Assembly: GCF_006517175.1 (NCBI RefSeq)
Contig: NZ_CP041186.1
Location: forward strand, 7,983,207 to 8,047,206
Source: Persicimonas caeni
GTDB lineage: Bacteria; Myxococcota_A; Bradymonadia; Bradymonadales; Bradymonadaceae
DNA: 64,000 nt
Direction of reading: 5' to 3'
The notes under the pieces are model-generated. The model was not told the origin of the DNA and did no database searches. It saw only the letters and a program-made list of their open reading frames with translations. Of the stretch, positions 53,696 through 62,824 are shown in pieces. The first letter of the stretch is position 1. Each line of letters begins with the position of its first letter. Both the position numbers and the translations under genes were made by a program.

Positions 53696-54439
53696 TCAAT
53701 TGTCACAGGTCCCAGACCCGTTGTTGGCGATGGCTACATCGTCACCCGAGAGGCCGTGCTTGTCTGCAAGCGCTTCGGCCTGACAGCGCGGTAGCTTCGG
53801 GTTGTCCTCAACACCTAGTCCAGAGAGCTCTTCGAGGCCGGACAGTGCTTCGATGCTGCGAAGTTCGTCGTTGTATTCGAGTATCATCGCAGAAATCTTT
53901 TTCAGGGATTCGAGACCCGCCAAACTCTGCAGGTTGTCGGAGTCGATCAGTTCCATATTCGACCCGATCTCGCGAAGCGAACTCAGAGCCTCGATACTGG
54001 TGAGTGAATCACAGTAGCGAATGTAGAACACATCGTTGATCCGCTCGAGACTCTCGAGCCCATGCAGACTCTCCAGAGTATTTGCGTCATCAAGGTCGAT
54101 GCTGTTCACGGCCTTCAACCCTTTGAGAACAGCCAAATCCTTGGGACGAATATCGTCGCCCGCCGCGAATGGACCCGTGAGACTTACTCCTGTACCGAGT
54201 TTGTCGCAGGTGGACTCGCAGAAAGCTTCGACGCTGTCTCGGTCGTCAAGAAATAGGCCATTTTGCTCCTCGTAGGTGCAGTCGTCGAATGTATCGAGTT
54301 GTAAGCGGGGACAATCGATTGAGGACCAGGAGGTCGTCTCGACCTCTCCCCCATTCTCTTCGCCGCCGCACCCGGAGGCAATTCCAACGAGAATGGTGAA
54401 CAGCAGGATGGTCACAGCAGGGTATCTTTGGTTTGTCAT
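53696..54439 (-). CDS. Receptor-L-domain / leucine-rich-like lipoprotein
   Basis: 247 aa from ATG 54439, which gives a proper lipoprotein signal with lipobox ASGC. A Cys-containing region (CPRLQLDTFDDCTYEE, CESTCDKLG) precedes repeats of about 23 residues of the form 'L.GL.S...I.L.D...L.SL.GLESL..I' (residues about 110-220). These match the right-handed solenoid of receptor L domains and leucine-rich repeats. Such lipoproteins are common in this type of genome and are probably surface binding proteins. The start has no strong ribosome binding site. Confidence 0.8.
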   Translation of the reverse strand: MTNQRYPAVTILLFTILVGIASGCGGEENGGEVETTSWSSIDCPRLQLDTFDDCTYEEQNGLFLDDRDSVEAFCESTCDKLGTGVSLTGPFAAGDDIRPKDLAVLKGLKAVNSIDLDDANTLESLHGLESLERINDVFYIRYCDSLTSIEALSSLREIGSNMELIDSDNLQSLAGLESLKKISAMILEYNDELRSIEALSGLEELSGLGVEDNPKLPRCQAEALADKHGLSGDDVAIANNGSGTCDN

Positions 54440-54546
54440 GATAGATTCGGTGTGTGCGAAGCGTTGTTCTCTTATGCGTTGACGGTAAAGTACTACGCCG
54501 GAACTCGGTTGCCGCGTCAGAAACGCGTTCAGCTCGCACGAAATCT

Positions 54547-54900
54547 TCAAGCCCGCTCCTCTTCCACTTCCTGCAACACCCCGTGAAACTGCTGTTCGGT
54601 CAGCCCGAGCTGGGCGCGCAGCCGCTCGAGGAGTTCGACCTCCTCAAATTGGACCGTCTCGTCGGCCGCCGCCATGTATGCGGCCTGGCGCACCAGCGCG
54701 ATGGCCGTCTCCTCGTCGCGGTAGCCCTCCCAATTGAGTTCGGGGGGCGGCTCGGAGAACCAGCCGGTGACCTCGGGGGCCGATTCACTGCGCTGGACCA
54801 GGTCCATCAAAAAGGTGCGCTCGCGATCGCGCAACTCGCCGTCGGCCCAGGCCACGGCGAACAAAGTTTGGAATACGTCCTTCATGTCGATTGATCCCAT
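54547..54900 (-). CDS. TerB-like helical protein
   Basis: 117 aa. The segment FQTLFAVAWADGELRDRERTFLMDLV and a later AAYMAAADETVQFEEVELLERLRAQLGL match the two acidic helix-hairpin motifs of the TerB (tellurite resistance TerB-like) fold, where the 'ADGE' and 'AD...' Asp/Glu bind metal. It has no other ter gene nearby, so a tellurite role is not supported. GAGGG 8 nt before ATG 54900. It is soluble and cytoplasmic. Confidence 0.8.
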   Translation of the reverse strand: MGSIDMKDVFQTLFAVAWADGELRDRERTFLMDLVQRSESAPEVTGWFSEPPPELNWEGYRDEETAIALVRQAAYMAAADETVQFEEVELLERLRAQLGLTEQQFHGVLQEVEEERA

Positions 54901-55075
54901 CGGTGAGCCCTCGCGCTCGTTGAAGTCATATAGAAAATTTCCAGTCCCCTTGAATCGCGGGACCGGTTTGAGGCATCATAAGGGTAGCCCGAACATGCGC
55001 CAACCACGGTGGGCCTGAAAAGATTAAATCTTTTTGACCCGCCGCGCGTATGTTTAGGATGTAGATAAGGCTTCC

Positions 55076-55423
55076 ATGCAAGCAGTCACTCACGCGCACC
55101 GCGCTGAAACCGGTCTCATGAATGTTTGGCGAGACAAATGGTTGCGGATCTTCACCGCCTCGGCCGTCTTCTGGATGGCTCTGGTGCTGACTCCGCGTGC
55201 CTGGGTCGACGACGTGCAGACCCAGGAGAGCGCCGAGGTGCCCGTGCGCCTTCTCGACCAGCCCGACGACTGCCTGTGGTGCGAGCCGTACCACGCCGTC
55301 GAGCCGGTCAACTGCACCGACGAGGAGCAGGACAAGCCCGTCTGGCTCAATCCCGACGAGCTCCAACAGCCGCAATCGGCGCCCTGCTTGGACAAAAAAG
55401 CCGACGAGAAGCCCAGCGCGTAG
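55076..55423 (+). CDS. Small hypothetical membrane-anchored protein, 115 aa
   Basis: Not recognised. A hydrophobic segment (WLRIFTASAVFWMALVLTP, residues about 22-41) after a basic start could be a signal peptide or anchor. The mature part is acidic with four cysteines, including CLWC and CTDE. The C-terminus is Lys/Glu/Pro-rich. ATG 55076 has AAGG 6 nt upstream. It lies between the divergent TerB-like gene and rnj. It could be a periplasmic or outer-membrane-linked small protein. Confidence 0.55.
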   Translation: MQAVTHAHRAETGLMNVWRDKWLRIFTASAVFWMALVLTPRAWVDDVQTQESAEVPVRLLDQPDDCLWCEPYHAVEPVNCTDEEQDKPVWLNPDELQQPQSAPCLDKKADEKPSA

Positions 55424-55588
55424 CCCATCGAATTGCCCGGGCCACTGGACATTCCCCGCCGTCTGCACCATATCTATAAGCAACTCAAGCTATCTTCTTG
55501 GGGATTTCCCCGGAAATCTCTGCTCCTATATTGAAAAATTGAGATTCACAGATCGGGTCCGTACGACCCACGAACACGGTTTTGTAAC

Positions 55589-57304
55589 ATGACTGAAGAA
55601 CAAAGCACCCGCTCCCACGGCCGAAAGGGCTCGAACGTCCCGGCGCCGCCGGAGCACGATTATGTACGTTTTATCCCGCTGGGCGGCCTCGACGAGGTCG
55701 GCATGAACTGCGCCATCATCGAGTGCAACGGCTCGATGCTCTTGGTCGATTGCGGGCTGACCTTCCCGGAGGACGAATTCGGCGTCGACATCATCCTGCC
55801 GGATTGGACCTACGTGATGGACAACCTGGACCGCCTCGACGCGGTCTTGCTCACCCACGGCCACGAAGACCACATCGGCGCCCTGCCCTTCTTTTTGCAG
55901 GAGGTCGACGTGCCGGTCTACAGCGGCCGGCTGACCCTGTCGATGCTCTACAGCAAGCTGCAGTCGCATAACCTGGCCGGCGAGGTCGATCTGTTTCCGG
56001 TCGAGCCCGGCGAGCTTATCGAGCTCGGCCCCTTCGTCATCGAGTTTGTCCACATCAACCACTCGGTGCCCAACGCGATGAGCATCGCGCTGAAGACCCC
56101 GCTGGGGAACTTCATCTTCACCGGCGACTGGAAGCTCGACCAGACGCCCATCTACGAGCCGCCGATGGATATCCAGCGCTTCGCCGCGCTGGGCACCGAA
56201 GGCGTCGTGGGTCTGTTCGGCGACAGCACCAACTCGGAAGTCCCGGGCATGTCCACCAGCGAAGCGGTGGTCCACCAGGGGCTTCGCGACGTGCTCGAGG
56301 CGGCCGAAGGCCGCGTCATCGTCGCGCAATTCTCGTCGAATATCTTCCGCGTGCGCGGCATGCTCGAGTTGGCCAAGGAGCAAGGCCGCAAGGTGGCGCT
56401 CTTGGGCCGCAGCCTCAACCGGAACTTCAACCTCGCCCGCGAGGAAGGCTTCATGAAGCTTCCCGGCGAGGACGTGCTCATCGACGCACGCGACATCGAA
56501 GATTACCCGGACAAGGAACTCCTGGTCATCTCGACCGGCAGCCAGGCCGAGCCGCGCGCCAGCCTCACCCGCATGGGCCTCGGCGACCACTACCAAATCT
56601 CGGTCAAAAAGAGCGACACTATCGTGGTGAGCGCGCGTAAGATTCCGGGCAACGAGCGCGGCATCTACAACATGCTCAACAACCTGGCGAAGTTCGGCGC
56701 GACCATCATCACCGCCAACGACGCGCCCATCCACTCGACGGGCCACGCCAAGCAGGAAGAGATCAAGTTGATGCTCAACCTGACCACGCCCGAGTATCTG
56801 GTGCCGGTGCACGGCGAGTATCGCATGCGCAAGCGCCACGCCGAGCTCGGCAAGGCCGTGGGCATCGAGAACCAGCAGCTCATCGAGAACGGCGACGTGC
56901 TCGAGTTCGACCACACCGGCGCTCGCGTCGTCGGTCACGTGCACACCGGACGCCTGCTCGTCGACGGCAAGTACACCGGCGACCTCGAGGAGATGGTCCT
57001 GCGCGACCGCGCCAAGCTGGCCAACTCGGGGATCATCGTGGCGTTCGTGGTCATGGACCGCGATACCGGTGGCGTAACCGCGGCGCCCAACTTGATGCAA
57101 AAAGGCTTTATCGGTGAGACCGAGATCGATCACCTGATGGACGAGGCGTCCGACTACGCCCTCGACGCCATCCGCCAGCTCTCCGAGCAGGCTCGCCGCG
57201 ACACCAACGAGGTGCGCGAGGCGGTCAGAAGCTCGATCCGACGCTTCTTCCGAAAGAGCATCGACCGCAAGCCGGTCGTCATCCCGGTGGTGCACGAGGT
57301 GTAA
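55589..57304 (+). CDS. rnj: Ribonuclease J
   Basis: Metallo-beta-lactamase/beta-CASP ribonuclease, 571 aa. Zinc motif HGHEDH starts at His90, with VHINHSVPNAM, FTGDWKLD, the beta-CASP motifs GDSTNSEVPG, QFSSNIFRV, VISTGSQAEP and HSTGHAKQEE, and PVHGEYRMRKRH. RNase J enzymes have endo- and 5'-3' exonuclease activity in mRNA decay and rRNA maturation. A 20-residue basic, Ser-rich N-terminal extension precedes the domain. It ends with a basic C-terminal domain (about residues 460-571). It is not in an obvious operon. Confidence 0.97.
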   Translation: MTEEQSTRSHGRKGSNVPAPPEHDYVRFIPLGGLDEVGMNCAIIECNGSMLLVDCGLTFPEDEFGVDIILPDWTYVMDNLDRLDAVLLTHGHEDHIGALPFFLQEVDVPVYSGRLTLSMLYSKLQSHNLAGEVDLFPVEPGELIELGPFVIEFVHINHSVPNAMSIALKTPLGNFIFTGDWKLDQTPIYEPPMDIQRFAALGTEGVVGLFGDSTNSEVPGMSTSEAVVHQGLRDVLEAAEGRVIVAQFSSNIFRVRGMLELAKEQGRKVALLGRSLNRNFNLAREEGFMKLPGEDVLIDARDIEDYPDKELLVISTGSQAEPRASLTRMGLGDHYQISVKKSDTIVVSARKIPGNERGIYNMLNNLAKFGATIITANDAPIHSTGHAKQEEIKLMLNLTTPEYLVPVHGEYRMRKRHAELGKAVGIENQQLIENGDVLEFDHTGARVVGHVHTGRLLVDGKYTGDLEEMVLRDRAKLANSGIIVAFVVMDRDTGGVTAAPNLMQKGFIGETEIDHLMDEASDYALDAIRQLSEQARRDTNEVREAVRSSIRRFFRKSIDRKPVVIPVVHEV

Positions 57305-57445
57305 GACACCCACGCACACCCGAGCACAGTTGCATCTGTACCCGCGGCCGCGCGTCTGCTACCAATTTATCCGACATCTTTGTTGGATATGATTGGCACG
57401 GACCGCGGCCGCGCGTCGTTGTCCGGCCCCCTGGCGCTGGTGACA

Positions 57446-60400
57446 ATGATGATGCCCCGCTCGTTCGCATTCGCCGCTGCATATTTGGCACTGCTGCTCA
57501 CCCACTTCCCCGCCTCGACCGCACAGGCGACGGAGCTGCGCCGCCCCTTCGCCGAGAGCATCGCGCTGGGCTACGGCTTCGACAACAACTACTCGCGAAG
57601 CGGCTGCACCGACTACAATTGCGGCAGCATCTGCTACGACGGCCACACGGGCGCGGACTTCCCGCTCGTGGTGGGCACGGACGTACTGGCGTCCGCTCCG
57701 GGTACGGTCGTCGCCACCTACAACGGCTGCTCGAACTACGGTTATGTGGGCAACACCTGCGGCGGGCGCTGCGGCAACTACGTCAAGATTCGCCACCCCG
57801 ACGGCGAATACACCCTCTACTGCCACATGAAGAAGGGCTCGCTTGTCGTCTCCAACGGAGACTCGGTCGACTGCGGCGAAAAAATCGGCGAGTCCGCGAG
57901 CTCCGGAAGCTCGAGCGGGCCGCACCTGCACCTGGCATGGCGAACGAGCAGCAACGTCGGTCAAGACCCTTATGCAGGCGCTTGCACGAACTCGCCAGGC
58001 GCCTGGCGTGACCAGAATGGCTATCGCGACCCCGTGGGTGCCTCCTGCGGCTGCTCGCCGAGCACCGAGGTCTGCGACGGCTCGGACAACGACTGCGACG
58101 GCGAGGCCGACGAAGACGAGGTCTGCGAGGTCGACCTGCTGGTCGAGGCGCCCATGAGCTACGCGCCGCCCAAAACGACGGACGTCAACGGCGACGGCCT
58201 CCAAGACGTCTGCGCGCGCTTCGGCGCCGGCTGGGGCTGCTATCTGGCCACGGGCGACGGCTGGGGCGAGCGCGTCACGTCGAACAAAATGAGCGACGAC
58301 GGCGGCTGGGGAAGCCGGCACTACTACGCCACGATTCGCACCGGCGACGTCGACGGCGACGGCTTGGCCGACGTGTGCGGCCGCCACTCGCGAAACGGCT
58401 ACCAGTGCTGGCGCTCGACCGGCTCGGGCTTCGAGCACTACGCCGACGCCCCCGGCTACACCAACGACGACGGCTGGACCGACCCGGGCTACTACACCAC
58501 CTTCCGCCTGGCCGACGTCAACGGCGACGGCAAGGACGACGTGTGCGCCCGCGGCCCCGACGGCTGGAGTTGCCAACTGTCGACCGGCTCGGGCTTCGGC
58601 GACACCGTCGACGGGCCGGATTGGACCGACGACGTCGGCTACAACCACGCCTGGTATTACGGCACGATTCGCACCGGCGACATCAACGCCGACGGCAAAG
58701 ACGACGTGTGCATCCGCCACTCGCGCGGCTATCGCTGCTACACGTCCAACGGCCAGGGCTTCGACCATTTCGCCGACATCGCCGACCTGTCGAACGACGG
58801 CGGCTGGACCGACGCCAAATACTGGTCGACGATTCGCCTGGCCGACTACGACGGCGACGGCAAAGACGACGTCTGCGCGCGCTTCTACGGCGGCTACCGC
58901 TGCATGCGCACAACCGACTCGGGCTTCGAAGCCCCCGAGCATCTGCGCAGCTTGAGCGACGACAGCGGCTGGGGCGACCGCGACAACTACTCGACCTTCC
59001 GCGTCGGGGACCTGAACCTCGACGGCGCCGACGACTTCTGCGTGCGCGCCAACGCCAACATGACCTGCTTCGGCAAGGAGGTCGGCGGCGACGTCTTCCG
59101 CTTCGGCGGGCCGACCTGGTCCGACGACAACGGCTGGGACGAGGCGCGCTACTACCAAACGATCGCCATGACCGACCTCGACAACGACCGGCGCCGCGAC
59201 CTGTGCGCGCGCAGCAAAGACGGCCTCAACTGCGTGCTGCGCACCGACGACGGCTTCGAGCCCATCGCACGCCTGGACGACTTTACGAACGACAGCGGCT
59301 GGGGCGTCATCGAGCACTGGAGCACGCTGCGGCTGGGCAGCGGCGAGTGCCGCGCGGAGTTGTGTAACGGCTTCGACGATGATTGCGACGGCGAGGTCGA
59401 CGAGGGCGGCGTCTGCAGCACGGGCGAAGACGCCGGCAATGGTGGAAACGCCGACGCGGGCTCGCCCGACGGCGGCTCGGCAGATGCCGGCGCACCGGAC
59501 ACCGGCCGGACCGACTCGGACGCCTCCGGCGGCGACGTCGCCTACGACGACGCCGCGTCCACCGGCGGTGCGTCGACTTACGCCGGCAAGGCCGCCTGCT
59601 CGACGGGCACCGGCTCGGCGCGATCCACGCCGCTTCTGCTCGCGCTCCTGCTCCCACTGCTCCTCATCTGGCGCCGCCGACGCAAAGCAGTCCCTGCCCT
59701 GCTCGCCGTCGGCTTGCTGACCCTCGTCGGTTGCGACAAGGGTGAGCCGACGCCCGATGATTCAGCCAACGCCAACACCCAGACACAGTCGTCCGCGCTG
59801 ACCTCAGCCGAGGCGCCCGCCGCATCGAAGCTCCTCGCCGTCTATGGCGACTGGAGCCTGCGCGGCACACTCCAACCCGTACCCGAGAACTCCGACGCCG
59901 CCCCGCGCTACGCGACCACGCTGCTGCGCGACGGCAAACCCCAGAGCTGGCCGCTCGACGACGCGTTCATCACCAACGCCGTCTTCGTGCCGGGCGACAC
60001 GCCCAAGCTCGCCGCGCGCCTTTCCAACGGCCGTCTCGTGCTCGCTAGTCTCGCCGAGGAAACGGTGTCCGACACCGTGTCAGAGCTCGACGACGGCGTC
60101 GGCTTCGTGGTCTCGGCTGCCGCCGACGGCTGCTGCATCGCGTATATGCGCGGCGACATGGGCATGCAGTCGAGCCTCCACGTCTACGCCGTCGACGGCT
60201 CGCGCTCACGCGAGCTGACCGTCGAGCAAAACGGCTGGTCGCCGGCCATCTCGCCCGACGGCTCGAAGGTCGCCTACGTGGCGCCGACGTCCGAAGGTGA
60301 GACCGGGTTCTACGTGCACGATTTCAACACCTCGCAGACACGTCGGCTCGACGTCGCCGAAGGCGCCTTCCCCTCCGGCCCGCAGCCGCCGTTCTGGACC

Positions 60401-60565
60401 GACCGCGGCATCGCGTTTGCGGCCGAACGGGGCGCGTACATCGTCGATTTGCAGGGAGGCATTCTGGAAAGTGCGGCAACGACGGACGGACTGCTCGTCG
60501 ACTACTCGACGGGACGATTCGTCGATGCGACGGGCGCCGAAATCAAATTGAGCGTGTCGCAATAG
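57446..60565 (+). CDS. M23 peptidase-like/VCBS-repeat protein fused to a lipoprotein-like beta-propeller domain
   Basis: About 1040 aa in one frame. A signal peptide (MMMPRSFAFAAAYLALLL) is followed by a LytM/M23 peptidase domain (HTGADF, YTLYCHMKKG, HLHLAW). A MopE-like motif (CDGSDNDCDGEADED), about eight FG-GAP/VCBS-like repeats of 'D.NGDG..DVCAR' type and a second MopE-like motif (CNGFDDDCDGEVDEG) come next. A MYXO-CTERM-like tail (ACSTGTGSA, Leu-rich helix, RRRRK at 59672-59686) is followed at once by a lipoprotein-like signal (AVGLLTLVGC, Cys at 59732) and a domain of beta-propeller type to the end. The frame is open to 57380; starts at 57389 or 57446 are possible. Confidence 0.75.
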   Translation: MMMPRSFAFAAAYLALLLTHFPASTAQATELRRPFAESIALGYGFDNNYSRSGCTDYNCGSICYDGHTGADFPLVVGTDVLASAPGTVVATYNGCSNYGYVGNTCGGRCGNYVKIRHPDGEYTLYCHMKKGSLVVSNGDSVDCGEKIGESASSGSSSGPHLHLAWRTSSNVGQDPYAGACTNSPGAWRDQNGYRDPVGASCGCSPSTEVCDGSDNDCDGEADEDEVCEVDLLVEAPMSYAPPKTTDVNGDGLQDVCARFGAGWGCYLATGDGWGERVTSNKMSDDGGWGSRHYYATIRTGDVDGDGLADVCGRHSRNGYQCWRSTGSGFEHYADAPGYTNDDGWTDPGYYTTFRLADVNGDGKDDVCARGPDGWSCQLSTGSGFGDTVDGPDWTDDVGYNHAWYYGTIRTGDINADGKDDVCIRHSRGYRCYTSNGQGFDHFADIADLSNDGGWTDAKYWSTIRLADYDGDGKDDVCARFYGGYRCMRTTDSGFEAPEHLRSLSDDSGWGDRDNYSTFRVGDLNLDGADDFCVRANANMTCFGKEVGGDVFRFGGPTWSDDNGWDEARYYQTIAMTDLDNDRRRDLCARSKDGLNCVLRTDDGFEPIARLDDFTNDSGWGVIEHWSTLRLGSGECRAELCNGFDDDCDGEVDEGGVCSTGEDAGNGGNADAGSPDGGSADAGAPDTGRTDSDASGGDVAYDDAASTGGASTYAGKAACSTGTGSARSTPLLLALLLPLLLIWRRRRKAVPALLAVGLLTLVGCDKGEPTPDDSANANTQTQSSALTSAEAPAASKLLAVYGDWSLRGTLQPVPENSDAAPRYATTLLRDGKPQSWPLDDAFITNAVFVPGDTPKLAARLSNGRLVLASLAEETVSDTVSELDDGVGFVVSAAADGCCIAYMRGDMGMQSSLHVYAVDGSRSRELTVEQNGWSPAISPDGSKVAYVAPTSEGETGFYVHDFNTSQTRRLDVAEGAFPSGPQPPFWTDRGIAFAAERGAYIVDLQGGILESAATTDGLLVDYSTGRFVDATGAEIKLSVSQ

Positions 60566-60570
60566 ATTTC

Positions 60571-60640
60571 GGAGGCAGCGCATCTTGCGCTGGTTGCAAG
60601 GCCGCAAACTCCTGCAACCAGCGCTCGAAGCGCTGCCTCC
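60571..60640. terminator. Long hairpin between convergent genes
   Basis: GGAGGCAGCGC at 60571 pairs perfectly with GCGCTGCCTCC ending at 60640. Inside it GCGCTGGTTGCA pairs with TGCAACCAGCGC. Together they make a stem of 23 bp with a small internal loop. It lies between the stops of the genes at 60565 and 60661 and probably ends transcription from both sides. Confidence 0.6.
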
Positions 60641-60660
60641 AAATTCATATCAGCAACGGC

Positions 60661-62355
60661 TCATTGACCGCCGGGACGAACAGGCTCGGCGGGATCCGCC
60701 GGCTCGGCCTCTTCGAGACACGGAATCTCGCGAATCCGCGTGCACTCGGGCTTGTCGCCGCACATGCTCACGGCGTAGCCGTCCGGGCAGCTCCACCCGC
60801 TATTCTGGCCGGTCTGGAACTCCTGGCCGATCAAATCGCCGGTCGAGAAGATGATGTTATTCTCCACGTCGGCCGCCATCATGGCGGCGTCGCTGTTGAG
60901 CGAGCCGGCCGGGAACGGACCGTAGATCTCGGCGCCGAAGGAGGCGTCCGAGCCGTTATTGCGCCCCTCGAGTTCGATGACGTGGGTGCCCGCCGTCAGG
61001 CTAATCGGCGTCATCCACCAGCGGCGGAAGTTCTCCATGGCGCTGCCGGTCTTCGAAAAGATCAAGCTTCCGTCGACGCTGAAGCGAATCTGATTGTCGG
61101 CGCCCATGCCCACCAAGTAGTCGCCGTCGGCCGGCACATCGATGCACTTCGTGAACCCGATCCATTCGTTGGTCGGCTGCGTTCCCACGCCGCCATTTTG
61201 CCCGCACGCCCACACGCCGACGGTGTTCAGCCGGCTGCTGGGATCATCGTAGGTCATGCCAAAGAAGGCGTTGGTCTCGGGGGTTCCGTCGGGATACATG
61301 GCGCCGAGAGCGGAGTAGTTTCCGTTATAGTCGCCCTCGCACACCGTGTGAGTGGTGCCGTTGTAGGTCGGCTCGACCGACTCGACGCGAATACAGCTCT
61401 CGCCATCGTCGCTGATCTGGAAGCCCTCGGGACACTCGCAGGTCTCGATGCAGTCCTCTTCGCTGAGTACGTGAATCGGGAACTTGATGGCCGCGCGCGA
61501 CGGGTGCGGGTCGCCCTGGGCGATGAGCAGGTCCTCGATGCGCACGAGGTTGCCGTTGGCGTCGTAGCCCATGTCGAAGACCGTCGCCTTGATCTGGTAC
61601 GTGCCGGGAGTGGCTGCCGAAATGGTCGCGCACGCCGTCGTCACGCCTTCGTCGGTCGTCTGCTGGCTCGTCGAGACAATCTGCGCCCCGCTCAGCCCCG
61701 CGCTCCAGTCGACCTCCATCGGGTCGGAGTCGGGGTCGGAGATGTCGATGCACACGCGCGTCTCTTGCTCGCAGGTGAACTTCGAGGGCTGGAACTCGAG
61801 CTCATCGATCTGGGGCGGATGGTTCGCCGTGCCGATGATGTCGAGCCCGCCGTTGTCCTCGCCGCGACACTGCAAGATGAGCAGCGTCTCGGTCGTCGAG
61901 CCGGCGAAGACCTCGATATTGTCCTGGTGCGCCGACCAGCAGTCCTGCGAAGGGTCCCCGTTCTCCTGGATGGGCTCGACGAGCACGTCGTAGCAGCCCG
62001 GAGCCAGGTCGAAATATTGGTCGGCGAAAAGGTGCTGGGAGTCGGCGTCGTACGGCGCGTCCTCGAAGGTGCCGTTGCCGCCGGGGATATACATGTCGGC
62101 GAGGTCGACGTCGGCCGTCTCGGTGTAGCCGGGCACGATTGGATCACCGGTCGCGCAGTCGACCTGCGTGACCGTAAAGCGCATGCCGCCCAGGTCGGTG
62201 TCGGCCAAGACATCCGTCGTCAGCGCGAGCTTGGCGGTCTCGGCGGCATCATCGGGCGAGGTGGCGCCTGCGGGCCCGGGCTCGGTGGCCGACGAGCAGC
62301 CCACCGCCAAGCCCAGAGAGGTGACAAGTACGTATTTCGAAAGCGATTTCATCAT
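60661..62355 (-). CDS. Secreted Cys-rich lipoprotein with carbohydrate-binding-like C-terminal domain
   Basis: 564 aa. Lipobox LAVGCSS near residue 20. The N-terminal half is made of Ig/beta-sandwich-like domains (VTQVDCATGDPIVPGYTETA; HPPQIDELEFQPSKFTCEQ; AATPGTYQIKATVFDMGYD). A short EGF-like stretch (CIETCECPEGFQISDDGESC) follows. Then comes a PA14-like or carbohydrate-binding domain (YLVGMGADNQIRFSVDGSLIF, LTAGTHVIELEGRNNG) and a Cys-rich tail ending in Pro/Glu/Gly. No catalytic residues identified. GGAG lies 4-7 nt before the two candidate ATGs. A long antisense frame here is judged a shadow. Confidence 0.8.
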   Translation of the reverse strand: MMKSLSKYVLVTSLGLAVGCSSATEPGPAGATSPDDAAETAKLALTTDVLADTDLGGMRFTVTQVDCATGDPIVPGYTETADVDLADMYIPGGNGTFEDAPYDADSQHLFADQYFDLAPGCYDVLVEPIQENGDPSQDCWSAHQDNIEVFAGSTTETLLILQCRGEDNGGLDIIGTANHPPQIDELEFQPSKFTCEQETRVCIDISDPDSDPMEVDWSAGLSGAQIVSTSQQTTDEGVTTACATISAATPGTYQIKATVFDMGYDANGNLVRIEDLLIAQGDPHPSRAAIKFPIHVLSEEDCIETCECPEGFQISDDGESCIRVESVEPTYNGTTHTVCEGDYNGNYSALGAMYPDGTPETNAFFGMTYDDPSSRLNTVGVWACGQNGGVGTQPTNEWIGFTKCIDVPADGDYLVGMGADNQIRFSVDGSLIFSKTGSAMENFRRWWMTPISLTAGTHVIELEGRNNGSDASFGAEIYGPFPAGSLNSDAAMMAADVENNIIFSTGDLIGQEFQTGQNSGWSCPDGYAVSMCGDKPECTRIREIPCLEEAEPADPAEPVRPGGQ

Positions 62356-62824
62356 TGAGCTCCATCCATAAGGGTGCGTCCATCAGAATTGAGAGATTCT
62401 CAGAGCTCCGAGTTCAACTGCGGCCATGGCGCGTCACTTGTCTGTGACAACCCAGCAGTAACAAATGCCCACCCGCCAAGAAAGCGCTCAGGGCCCGTTT
62501 GGGCTCCAAAATCGCGAATATATCCAACATTGCACCAAAGGCGCGCCCAGGCGCCACTTTCGGCACCGAGGTTGAGCCAAAGCGAAGACATGACGAGCGC
62601 AGAAACGCAGCGCACCACGCCCCCGGCGATCGTGAGCCATTGTCTGCGCCGCCCTACACCTGCCGGCCGGCCCCCGCCAACAAAATTGACTCCTGAGGCA
62701 TCCATGGTACGCTGCGCATACCCGCGTTCACTGATTTTCGAAGTGTATGTCGCGGCTCGATGCGCACGGACGCGCACCGACGAGCGGATCCACCACCTCG
62801 ATCCGCCGACCACGGAGGGTTGTA
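62356..62824. other. 469-bp divergent spacer upstream of ftsK
   Basis: No gene recognised. It holds the probable promoters of the minus-strand lipoprotein and of ftsK (62686-62713). A small inverted repeat (GAGATTCTC) lies near 62392. Reading frames here have no ribosome binding site. Confidence 0.5.
62686..62713 (+). promoter_or_regulatory. Predicted sigma70 promoter of ftsK
   Basis: TTGACT (62686-62691), a 16-bp spacer and TACGCT (62708-62713) lie about 110 bp before the ftsK ATG. The -35 is strong and the -10 imperfect. Confidence 0.45.

Noticed and set aside
55526..57319. A 597-codon minus-strand frame over rnj
   Set aside because: RNase J motifs are unmistakable on the plus strand; the antisense frame is a mirror of its codon pattern.
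60664..62358. A 564-codon plus-strand frame antisense to the lipoprotein at 60661-62355
   Set aside because: The minus-strand protein has a lipobox, an EGF-like Cys motif and recognisable domains; the plus frame has none and no ribosome binding site.
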